A DNA stretch of 64,000 nt, taken from positions 3,730,001 through 3,794,000 of the forward strand of contig NW_027118693.1 in assembly GCF_036417845.1 (NCBI RefSeq), written 5' to 3'. Within the stretch, counting starts at the first letter, position 1. Every line of letters starts with the position of its first letter. The notes under the pieces are model-generated. The model saw only the letters and a list, made by a program, of their open reading frames with translations. It was not told the DNA's origin and searched no databases. The position numbers were made by a program, and so were the translations under genes. Origin of the DNA: Apteryx mantelli (lineage: Eukaryota > Chordata > Aves > Apterygiformes > Apterygidae). Shown piece after piece: positions 23,781 to 33,800 of the stretch.

Positions 23781-25536
23781 GTCACTTGTGGCTGAGTGCC
23801 TGATAGGCCAGTGTTGGTCCTGTGGGTGGAGTTTGCGTTTGTGATGTCACTTGTGGCTGAGTGCCTGATAGGCCAGTGCTGGTGATGTGGGTGGAGTTTG
23901 TGGTTGTGGTGTCACTTGTGGCTGAGTGCCTGATAGGCCAGTGCTGGTGCTGTGGGTGGAGATTGTGTTTGTGATGTCACTTGTGGCTCAGTGCCTGATA
24001 GGCTAGTGCTGGTCCTGTGGATGAAGTTTGTGTTTGTGATGTCACTTGTGGCTGAGTGCCTGATAGGCCAGTGCTCGTCCTTTGGGTGGAGTTTTTGTTT
24101 GTGATGTCACTTGTGGCTCAGTGCCTGATAGGCCAGTGCTGGTGATGTCAGGGGAGTTTGTGGTTGTGATGTCACTTTTGGGTGAATGCCTGATAGGCCA
24201 TTGCTGGTGCTGTGGGTGGAGTTTGTGTTTGTGATGTCACTTGTGGCTCAGTGCCTGATAGGCCAGTGCTGGTGCTGTGGGTGTAGTTTGTGTTTGTACT
24301 GTCAGTTGTGGCTGAGTGCCTGATAGGCCAGTGCTGGTGATGTGGCCGCAGTTTGTGTTTGTGATGTCACTTGTGGGTCAGTGCCTGATAGGCCAGTGCT
24401 GGTGCTGTTGGTGGATTTTGTGTTTGTGATGTCACTTGTGGCTGAGTGCCTGATAGGCCAGTGCTGGTCCTGTGGGTGGAGTTTGTGTTTGTGATTTCAG
24501 TTGTGGATCAGTGCCTGATAGGCCAGTGCTTGTGCTGTGGGTGCAGTTTGTGGTTGTGAGGTCACTTGTGACTGAGGGCCTGATAGGCCAGTGCTGGTCC
24601 TGTGGGTGGCGTTTGTCGTTGTGAGGTCATTTGTGGCTCAGTGCCTCATAGGCCAGTGCTGGTGCTGTGGGTGCAATTTTTGGTTGTGATGTCACTAGTG
24701 TTTAAGTGCCTGATAGGCCAGTGCTGGTGCTGTGTTTGCAGTTTGTGTTTGTGAGGTCACTTGTGGCTCAGTGCCTGATAGGCCAGTGCTGGTCACATGT
24801 CTGCGGTTTGTGGTTGTGAGGTCACTTGTGGCTGAGTGCCTGATAGGCCAGTGCTGGTGCTGTGGGTAGGGTTTGTGTTTGTGATGTCACTTGTGTCTCA
24901 GTGCCTGATAGGCCAGTGCTGGTGGTGTGGGTGGGGTTTGTGGTTGTGATGTCACTTGTGGCTGAGTGCCTGCTAGGCCAGTGCTGGTGCTGTGGCTGCA
25001 GGTTGTGGTTGTGATGTCACTTGTGGCTCAGTGCCTGATAGGCCAGTGCTTGTGCTGTGGGTGGAGTTTGTGGTTGTGATGTCACTTGTGGCTGAGTGCC
25101 TGATAGGCCAGTGCTGGTGCTGTGGGTGCGGTTTGTGTTTGTGATGTCAGTTGTGGCTCAGTGCCTGACAGGCCAGTGCTGGTGCTGTCGGTGCAGTTTG
25201 TGGTTGTGAGGTCACTTGTTGCTGACTACCTGATAGGCCATTGCTGGTGCTGTGGGTGCAGTTTGTGTTTGTGATGTCACTTGTGGCTGAGTGCCTGATA
25301 GGCCAGTGCTGGTGCTGTGGGTGCAGTTTGTGGTTGTGATGTCACTTGTGGCTGAGTGCCTGATAGGCCAGTGCTGGTGCTGTGTTTGCAGTTTGTGGTT
25401 GTGAGGTCACTTGTGGCTGAGTGCCTGATAGGCCAGTGCTGGTGCTGTGGGTGCAGTTTGTGGTTGTGATGTCACTTGTGGCTGAGTGCCTGATAGGCCA
25501 GTGCTGGTCCTTTGGGTGCGGTTTGTGGTTGTGAGG

Positions 25537-26308
25537 TGTCGGGGGAGTGAAGAGTTAACAGGACTGAAATTTGTCAATTGATATGCAGAAGAACTGAAAG
25601 CACAAGAGCTGAGGTGCACAAAGCTGTTGAACAGAGGACTTAACAGGACTAAAATCCTCTACCAACCGATATGCGCAAGGGTTGATATGTGCAGGCTGCG
25701 GAATGGCAGCATTAACAAGACTGAAGAAGTCTGCCACCTGGAATCTGCACAGACCCCCAGGGAGGGAAGAAAAAATAGGGAGGTGTTGTGGTCTTGCCTT
25801 GCTAGCAGGGTCCTCCCTAGCAGACCAACAAACAGTCCTGTGGTTGCGAAACTTGCTAAAAGTCAGCAAAAGCAGTGTTTGCCCAGAACCCCAGCCGCAT
25901 AAAAAGAGACTTGGGAGCTAGGAGAGTTTGAGCAGGGACGGGAACGTGACCTGACCATCCTCTCTGGCCTGACCGTGAGTATCCCCCCCCTCCCCTTTTC
26001 CTGGGACGCTGGGTTAAGGTAAGTCCTTGAGGTTGAGAGTCCTCTCATTAGGAGAGTGAACAAGAAAGCTTTCAAGTAGGGATAAGCAGTCCTTCCAATT
26101 AATAACGCAGTAATCGACGGTTTCAGGTTATCCGTTCTAAATTAGTAACTGATGGTTTTGTGTTATCCTTCCTAAATTAGTAATCGCATTATTTTAATGG
26201 CTGTTACTAATCCAAGAACTTGTGTGAGGAAATAAACATCTTTTTTATTATTATTATATTACTATCTCAGTCGTTGCTATCGAACCTTCATAGCATGACA
26301 GCGTGACA
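25537..26308 (+). mobile_element. Solo LTR of an endogenous retrovirus, inserted in the satellite
   Basis: The 772-bp element begins TGTCGG and ends GTGACA (TG...CA ends, 4-bp inverted TGTC/GACA). It is flanked by a perfect 5-bp target duplication, TGAGG at 25532-25536 and 26309-26313, cut from a satellite monomer. A TATA-like CATAAAAAG is at 25898-25906 and an AATAAA at 26231-26236, so the promoter reads on the plus strand. There is no primer-binding site, internal region or second LTR, so it is a solo LTR left by recombination. A 5-bp duplication fits several retrovirus classes, including ERVL-like ones, and the family was not identified. Confidence 0.9.
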
Positions 26309-26313
26309 TGAGG

Positions 26314-26345
26314 TCAGTTGTGGCTCAGTGCCTGATAGGCCAGTT
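26314..26345 (+). repeat. Satellite remnant to the right of the solo LTR
   Basis: Half a monomer (TCAGTTGTGGCTCAGTGCC through TAGGCCAGT) resumes directly after the target duplication, then the array stops abruptly. This end has no decayed monomer zone, unlike the left edge. Confidence 0.9.
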
Positions 26346-26444
26346 CTGAGCAAGAACAAGGACTGTGAAAAGAGCAGGGCCTGAGCTTAAGACGTCTTTG
26401 CAGAGTTCTTGTGGTTTTGATGATAGCTTCCTTTCTTCCTGTAG

Positions 26445-27062
26445 TTGCTAAGGTGGAAAGTAAAAGGATGCCACAAATGGGCAGTGTCCTTACTAGAGCA
26501 AGGAGAAAGACCTGGACACACCCCTGCATGGAGAGCATTTTCAAAGGATTTACAGGTTAGGGCCCATTTTGTCAGTTTGCTTCCAATATTCCTCGACACA
26601 AGTGTCCTTATTCCTTTCTCTCAGGCCCTTGGTTAAACCTAAATGGTAAAGCCAGAGCGTAACCCTCTCATGGAGGTGTGCATTGCTGTGGAGGACAGAG
26701 GTAGATGAACATAGATTGATTTTTCCTTGCTTCTGCTTCTGGTCCATCTGTGTCCCCTGGCTGTGGGTGCTTTAGCAAATCCAAGCTTTCCCCATTCATT
26801 TCTGAACTGTGAAGAGAAAATGGATCTTCCTGTGTGATCAAACTACTTCTGACCCCCCAAGTGTTTGATAAAGACGGACAGAACAAGAGTCTCATGGATG
26901 GTGAGTGCTCTCCAAAGCCTGGAGCAGGATGTGCTTCTGTTTAAGAGCAGGTATTGTTACTGCAGCCAGGTATTTAAACTAGTTCTCTCTGAATGTCACC
27001 TTGAGAATGTTGACTTGTTCTTTCTCTCTGCAGGAGAGCTGATGTGTGCAAGCTGTGACTGA
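26445..27062 (+). CDS. Possible two-exon 3' gene end overlapping duplicate copy B
   Basis: The stretch at 26445-26555 has a good acceptor (CTTCCTGTAG) and donor (CAG/GTTAGG). It is open in the frame ending IFKGFT with one leftover base. A strong acceptor, CTTTCTCTCTGCAG, precedes 27034, and in the matching phase it encodes GELMCASCD followed by TGA at 27060-27062. The related segment at 2057-2100 ends in a similar LASCD-stop but has lost the acceptor. The first exon is open in a second frame too, and no upstream exon or protein family was recognised. It may be a pseudogene fragment or a chance pairing. Confidence 0.22.
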
Positions 27063-27327
27063 AGACAACTCGCCTGAAACTCACGTGCTAAAAGTTGAAC
27101 TGGAGGACACAGAAGTCTTCTGCCACCTTGAGTTTTGCCTTCTGAAATACCAAAGCATGCTGAATGAGAATGTATTTTAGTAGGAACAGATTTGCATTTA
27201 CCCTCTAGCCCCCAATATTTTCTGCTTGACATTAGTAGTAAATTGACAACAACTATTCCATGTGTTCAGTGAAAGGTGCGCTTAAGGATCTCAGTTGTGT
27301 TGTAGGAAGCTTTTGTGCACCTGACAC
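27022..27327 (+). repeat. Dispersed duplicate, copy B (partner at 2057-2362)
   Basis: Collinear with 2057-2362 over about 305 bp in direct orientation. The copies are separated by 25 kb that includes the whole satellite array. See copy A for the shared blocks. Confidence 0.7.
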
Positions 27328-28774
27328 AAAAGGGAGATGGTCCAGTAGTGATGGTAGCAGCTGAGTTTGGGAGCAAAAGAAAGGAAAAGAAGTGATTTTT
27401 TGTTGAACCCAGATTGAAGAATCCTTACAGCGTTGCCTAGTCTTTTGAAAGCAGCTAGAAGAAAACTTAGAAACCGCTTTTGGTCTCTGTTCGTGAAGCA
27501 GAACTACTTGTAAGACTCCATCTTTGTGTCAGCTGACGAAATCTTTCACCTGACTATTGCCTTGTGCCTGGTGAGGAAGTGTGCAGCTGAGACTTACTGA
27601 AAGACCTAGATCCTGAGCCCTGCTTTAGCAGGATGTTATTTCAGTGAGAAATAAAAAAAAAAGGGAGGGGGGAAACAACCCTCCTGGCTAGTTACTGGCT
27701 GAAGTGGCTTTGTAAGGTTTTTGTGAAAGGGAAAAGGCATGTTGAAAGTGAATGAGAGCCTTCAGTGTGCCAGTGGCTGTTTTAGGCGTAGTCTGAACTG
27801 CCTTCTCCTAGGGCTGACCTTTGTAGTGTCCTGCTGTTTGCAGTAACGGTGGAAGATAAATTCCTTGTGCACCCTTTGGAGCCCTTTACTTAAGACTCTT
27901 AAATAATCCCTTTGTAAGTCTTTGGGGTGTGTGTATGTTTTTTTTTGTTTTCTTGTTTGTTTGTTTTATGCTGGCAGAGCTTCCAAAGCAAGTAAGCAAA
28001 TCACATCTTTTCTGGACAAGCCCCGTTCCATTGTTTATATCAAGGTAGTTTCTTTTCTGGACCTTCTCTAGAAAATTGGAGGTATGTAACTTGTGAAGGT
28101 GTCCTGAACGGTGGCCTGCAGAGAGGTCAGGTTAAATTGGTTTGCTGACAAACCATTTTCTTCTGTAGCCTGCAATTTGTAACAATGTCATGTGTACACA
28201 TTTACTCTTGCCCCAAAGAGTTTTTTTTTTTAATCCTGTTTGTTTGTTATTTAAATAATAGCCCACAAGTACTTCTTTTTACATGTCTGACGTTATTATG
28301 CAGATATATGGGTTTTGTAATTATGTTTGAGTAGGTGCTGGAATTAGGGGCCTAATTTGGTCCAGTGTGGAGTCTCGACATGAAACCCCTAGCAGCTGCC
28401 TTGCTTCCGTGCTCATGAACTTTCACATGATATTCGAAAGGCCTGTTTGTCAGAGTTCGGGCTTCCTGCTCAGCAGTGAGTGTTAGGAAGCTGTCTGCAC
28501 TGTCCGCCATAAACTGGCAGCCCCGTACATGTAGTTGTCCTTGAAAGTTGACTCGTGCTTTTTCTCTTAACACTTTGCCTTCCTTAAGCACGCTTGGATG
28601 CCAACAGCCATCTTGCAGCCAGTCGAACGCACACCATGGTGTTCTGATTGCCTGATTTCGTGTTGTCATCTGTTTCCCCTTGTGTCGTCAGCTCAGCTCG
28701 CTTTGAAGCCCAGCACCTTCAAGACCTTCCAGGCTCCTGTCCTAGGTGCCTTGGTGTGGGCAATGCCTGCTGTG
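27328..28774. other. Unassigned AT-rich sequence
   Basis: No exon is supported. Short A and T tracts are present (27651-27662, 27940-27964, 28221-28231). A minus-strand open frame at 28352-28669 has an even amino-acid composition but no recognisable domain and no splice context. Confidence 0.3.
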
Positions 28775-28917
28775 GTTGGCTCCTTCCTCGGAGATATTCA
28801 AGCCATCTGGACACAGTCCTGGGCAACATGTGCTAAGTGACCCTTCCTGAGCAGGAGGGTCGGACTAGATGATCTCCAGAGGTCCCTTCCAACCTCAACC
28901 ATTCAGTGATTCTGTGA
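28775..28917 (+). mobile_element. CR1 retrotransposon, 3'-end fragment
   Basis: The sequence runs from the C-terminal coding end (TCGGAGATATTCAAG, as at the end of the CR1 frame at 39 kb) through the typical 3' UTR words GGACTAGATGATCTCCAGAG and GTCCCTTCCAACCTCA to two degenerate ATTCTGTG-type 8-mers. It is a severely 5'-truncated copy, the usual outcome of CR1 retrotransposition. Confidence 0.9.
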
Positions 28918-28980
28918 ACTCTAGGATAAAAAGCAAAGATAAATTCATATACTTCAGGAATCTCTGTGGACGTCTGGGGT

Positions 28981-29013
28981 TTTTTTGTTTTTTTTGTTGT
29001 TGTTGTTGTTTTT
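28981..29013. repeat. T-rich / (TTG)n simple repeat
   Basis: A T-tract is followed by five TTG units. Confidence 0.8.
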
Positions 29014-29136
29014 AAACTTGTCCTGGGCCATGAATCAACATGTTAACAGAGAGACAAAGTAGGCCATGAACTGAATTTAAAAGTACAGGTTTTCTTCTTG
29101 TCTTAAAATATGCATCCATTTTCTCATCTCTCTTAG

Positions 29137-30851
29137 ACTGACAGATATAGGCCTAAAAGAGAATGTGCCTCTTGTGAAAACAGGTAAAACTAGATGGTTG
29201 GATTCCAGCAATGCTTCCTTGCTTTCTGCATCATAGAACTGCATGCTCATCTTTTGTGTCCATGCAGAGCCTTGATACAGTTACTGTGTAGGCACCAAGT
29301 GTGCATATGCCAGATTTTCTGCGTGTTTGTGACTGACCCTTCTTGTTTCTTGTCATTAGGAAAACTTGGATATGTACTGCCGAGGAGAAGTGATGAGGAA
29401 ATCACTGACACTCAAGATGGCAGTGCAGGTTAGTTCTGGCTTTCAATTTTCTTTACTGTGTTCTGGCCAAAAGCCTCCTCTGAAACAGCTGAAATGAGTT
29501 GAACTACTAGAAGCCTTAGTGCTTACAAGCCATAGTCAGGGACTGCAGGGCCCTGCCGGTAAGCTCCGGACAGAGAGTCAGCAAACAAAACCAGTCCTTT
29601 TCCCGAATGCTTATAACCAAGCACAAGAGAAAAGGCAAGAGATGGCTGTCAAGAGGTGGGAATACAAGGAAACGCTCAGTCCTACTCTGAATGATGAGCA
29701 CTGCTCTCACTGCAGCAGCAGCCTGACAGTTTTCATGAGTTTTGAGCAGCCCAGCAAGAATTTTCAGGAGGCAAGGAAGACTGCCAGGTGCATATGCAAA
29801 CCTTCTCCCAAGCGTGAAGGTGGCAGGTGAGAAGAGAACATGCTTCTGCATTTTTGTATTGAGGGGTTAGTCAGTGAGAGGTGCTGTCAGGGCCGGCTCA
29901 GAATTCAGAGCTGTTTTCTGGGCACTCAGTGGGAACTAATGTAGGAAGGAGGGTAATTCATGAAAGGCCTTAGCAACTCTGTTTGCTGAGAGAGAAGAAA
30001 CTTGAAGGGTTTCAGGAGAATGCGCTTTGCGATGAAGGGAATAAGTTCAGAAGATGACCTTTAGAGCAACTTTCTGAATGGATCTGAGTGGGTCAAGGCT
30101 GTATTTCAGGACAGAAGAGGATGTTGCAGTAATTGAGCTGATCATGCCTTGAGGAAGAGGTGTAATTATGCAATACCTCGTGAAGGCAGTACCTCGCCCA
30201 CGTTCCGCAGCCTGTGCAAGGCTTGAACGAGGGGAATAAAAACCTATAAAAAGGTTCAAGCCAGAACTTGTATGCATCATAATTATCATCCTGTATGCAT
30301 CGTAATTAATTGAAGCTCTCTCAGGAGCTCCCTTCTTGACTTGTCCTGCTGTTTTTGGTAACAGCTGTGAATACGAAGTTCAGGGGAAATCGGGGGCAAT
30401 AGATTCACAAATGCAGTTACTTCGCAAGGCTTTACAGTTACTTTGCAAGGCTCCGGCCTATCATATGCCAAAGTCAAGCTGCATATAAGTACCATGTGCA
30501 CTTTTTTTTTTTTAACTTCCCAACAAAGATGGAATTTTGCTCTCCCAAGGAAGAACATGTAATGCAGTGAAATCAGATGCACGACAAATACATATAAAGG
30601 GCTGGAAACGTCATAGATCTCACAGTACCTTCTGGGGTAGACTGCACTTGATTTTTTGACTTAGTGTGACCTAATCTTGTTTTTGTTATTGCCTTTGAAA
30701 TGCTTGCAGATGGAAACATGCAGTCTACAGCAGCAATTCCCCATCCTCCGCTGATGATGATGAGCAACATTCTGCCCAGGAATCTACTGAAGAGGAGGAG
30801 CAACTGCCTGCCTGTGAAGCATTCTCCTCCCTGCTCTTGCAGAGAGTCTAA
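29137..30851 (+). CDS. Unrecognised four-exon gene, 3' portion
   Basis: Four exons are predicted from splice sites whose phases agree at all three junctions. They are 29137-29183 (acceptor CTCTCTTAG, donor GTAAAA), 29360-29428 (donor GTTAGT), 29520-29826 (donor GTGAGA) and 30710-30851, ending in TAA at 30849-30851. The joined frame encodes about 165 residues. It starts LTDIGLKENVPLVK, continues GKLGYVLPRRSDEEITD, has a Lys/Arg-rich middle with a Cys/His cluster (DEHCSHCSS), and ends in a Ser- and Glu-rich acidic tail (SSADDDEQ, STEEEEQ) closing SLLLQRV. The two shorter introns are 176 and 91 bp. Earlier exons must exist: the first exon listed begins mid-codon, and none was found upstream with the matching phase. 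The gene lies between direct and inverted satellite tracts, with a CR1 tail just upstream. No domain or ortholog was recognised. Confidence 0.6.
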
Positions 30852-33800
30852 ATGGTGGCAATACTTAATCCGTTGGCATAATATGTAATTTGTTGGCAGT
30901 GGTGGCTCTTAACTGGGCTTTCTACCATTGGACTTTTATAATTGATTCTTTAAGAGCAATTGGATTTCTTTGGAGAGGTTAGGCATAAACTCTAAATGTT
31001 TTAATGTAAAATTCTACTGCCCCTCTGCTTTACAGTAGGCTGTTCAGAAAGAACCCCCCCCAACAGAAAATGTATAAATAGAGGCAAGGATGGGGTTTCT
31101 TTGCCTTCCTTTAACCTAGGCCATGGGTTCTGTTGAATTTATCCTTAGGTAAACTGAGGCACCAATACCTTTGTGTGCTTGAAAAGCTTCTGCCAATACT
31201 GAGCTATTAGTAATAGTAAAAAGCCATTTCTTAAGAATTTTTAAAATGCAGAATATATGTAGATTCAAGGTGGAGGGAATTCCTTGCCATAGTTAAAGGC
31301 TTAGTGACTTATGTGATCAAAGAAAAGTATACTCAAAAGGGGTCCTGGTTTAAAAAGGTGCTTTGGGGTTTTGTTGTCTTTGAGTGTACATGTGACCTTG
31401 ATTAGTGTATAAGCAGGAGAGGGTTATCTGTTAGAAGTCAATTGTAATCTTTTGCTTGAAAGACCAGGTGTTTCCCTTTATGGGCACAATATCTGAAGAT
31501 TTAAGAGTGAGCTGTGTATATTCTCTATCATCAGCAAAACTCAATTCACAGCATGATGAAATAGAACTTTAAATTCTTCTCTTTCAATAAGGTTAAAAGT
31601 ACTGCAAATAAGGAAACCAAAACCTTCAAGTGTTTTGCTGCTTTCTTCATTGACATTCTCTTCTAACAGCAGTAGGTTAGCTTTGCTAGTTGGTATTTAA
31701 GTAATATCTGGAAATGCAGAATACCTTTCTCTTCCTCCCACCTTTACCCTTTCTCCTCAGCTATTGCCGGCCAATTCTGGGAGACAAAATCCAATAACTT
31801 GCAACTTTTTAAGAAGGCATGAAAGGCTTTGCTATCAAGTCCTGCTTGTCTATCTGGAGATAGATCAGATCCATGGACTAGTGGACTGAGTTTAGTGAAC
31901 TGTTAAAGATATGAAGTGGAAATGGGAGGAGGCAGATGGACTGTGGGGAAGCAGCAAAAGTTTGTGGAGAAGCTGCAAGGCTTTAGATAGCAGGACAGCA
32001 TGAGTCGTGATATTTGATGATGTCATTTGAAGGAACTGCAAGAAAGGCTTCAGGTAGAGCCTCAAAGATGTCAATGTTTGAGGTAGTGCTACTTGGGCTG
32101 AAGGGCTTTGAACTCTTTGAGGATAAGGTGGAACCTTTGCACCTTGGCTCCTGGACATCAGAGAGCGACATTGCTTCCCCCATCCTGAGGAAATGGAGGA
32201 CTGTTTCCAAGGCCAGCACTGACCCCTGACCTGGGGGCTTAGCCCTCAACTACTGGAGCCTTCTGTGAGAAAAGGGACCCGCTTTGATGCCAGAAACTCT
32301 TGACATGCTGGAATTTCAGTATTCAGTTTTAGAAGGGATTTACCAACAGTATCCAAGTTAAGCACTTGCAAAGCCTTTGATGGTAAACGCATCCAGTTAG
32401 GGTTTGTGTTTCCATATTCAGGAAGACATCATCAGCTGGAGAGTAACTTGTTTCATCTTTTAAACACCTTCCTTTAAGGCCAACTCTCAGAAGCCTGGAA
32501 AGTGAAGGCTGTACTCCTCCTGAAGTCTGCTGATGGAAATGGAGGTAGTTGTCTTCCTAAAGTCGCTGAAACACAAGATGGGATTGAGCTTCGTAATTTT
32601 TCTAGCTTTGGCCTTCATGAAGCAAGAGCTGACACTGTAGTTAAGGCGTTGAAGTGCTCAACTGATTTCTCTGCTGAACAATGTAACACCTCTACTTTGC
32701 AGTGGCAGACTGTGGGAAGGTATGCTTTTAGTGAACCCATCTCGGTTGCCTTTTACATTGCACTCATTGCATACACTGGACTCAGGATATAAATAGCCAT
32801 CTCAAAGTCACTGGAATGATTCTCCTAGGCAAACTTACACTTACAGATCTGTCTAATAAGCCTGCGTGTGTGAGAACATGGGGAAGGCTGGGTCCAAGTG
32901 AATCTCTTGCCTCAGAAAACATTTTAGACAGATGTTTCCAGTCTTGTTTTCTGCCTAAGCTAATTACAAGAGCTTCAGGTAGGGTGCCCTCATGATAACG
33001 GTATCCAGTTGCTTGGGAAAGCACAGCATTCAGGTGCTTCAAGGACACATAAATGAAAATGAAACTGGAAAAGGAAAATTAAATGCAACTTGAAAATGTA
33101 CATATCCATCCATCTGAAGTTGCAAGCAAAAAGTGCATATGCTGGACTGTTCTATAATAATGTGGTAATGTAGCTTCCCGTGAGACTCCAACAGCCTCCC
33201 ACCTTACGTGGACATGTGGAACATAAATGAGAGTTGGTGCTGTCCTCTGGGCTTCCTGTGTGCTGGTGAAAAGGAAGTTTGTATAAGAATATTGAGCCAT
33301 GTAGAATGGGCGGCTGTGTAACTAATAACTATGTATCTGTGCAAACTAACACATGTAAACACATGAAACAGGATGTAAAATGTCAACTGATGAAAACTGT
33401 ATCAACCAGATAGTACCTAGAGACAAAGTGTCAGAACATACCTACCAAGACAAACCAATTACTTAATAATAGGGTATAATTTCTACTCTGATTAAATTAC
33501 AGACCTAGCTACGCAGACAGAAATGGACCTTAACCTCTGCATGACTTCAGAGCTACTGAGATGTAAGTCACTCCTAAGAAGCCTCACAGCTCAATTCATG
33601 TGGGGGGTGTGCTTGAGAAAAGAAGACGAGCCCTTCAGCAAAGCAGATGAGCCTGGGTGCACTGCTGCAGCCCTGGAACTGCCGAGTTTTCAGGTGAGGA
33701 TGAGCTTGTGCCCAAGTCAGTCTGGAGCACAAGCAGCATGACATAGACAGAAAAGCTGAGGGCAGGCACTATCCTGTTCACCTGGTTATGAATCGTAATT

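Larger units (their letters stand above)
12505..25536 (+). repeat. 65-bp satellite array, about 200 tandem monomers
   Basis: Head-to-tail monomers of 65 bp are seen: for example, the variable stretch after the anchor restarts at 15841 and 15906. Each unit contains GTGCCTGATAGGCCAGTGCT, then a variable 20-25 base stretch (GTGGGTGCAG, GTGGGTGGAG or CATGGCTGCAG types), then TTGTGATGTCACTTGTGGC. CpG is nearly absent. A few monomers are 60-64 bp or carry small indels. Because 65 is not divisible by three, reading frames rotate between monomers, so the open frames here (up to about 128 codons) are not coding evidence. I do not recognise this satellite as any named avian family. Confidence 0.97.

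Noticed and set aside
12505..25536. Minus- and plus-strand open frames of 60-128 codons with repeated peptides across the satellite.
   Set aside because: The 65-bp period rotates the frame, the monomer happens to have few stops, and no start, splice or domain evidence exists. They are by-products of the repeat.
12505..25536. Regular repeat-variable-repeat layout that superficially resembles a CRISPR array.
   Set aside because: The variable part shows only a few recurring variants rather than unique spacers, the copy number is about 200, and the DNA is vertebrate.
25537..26308. Full endogenous retrovirus.
   Set aside because: Only one LTR is present, with no internal gag, pol or env sequence; satellite resumes directly after the target duplication.
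28352..28669. Minus-strand 105-codon open frame with protein-like composition.
   Set aside because: No domain, splice sites or start context; upstream of a CR1 tail on the other strand. Possibly an old repeat.
31983..32249. Overlapping 71- and 88-codon frames on opposite strands.
   Set aside because: Both cannot be explained by coding, and neither has splice or family support.
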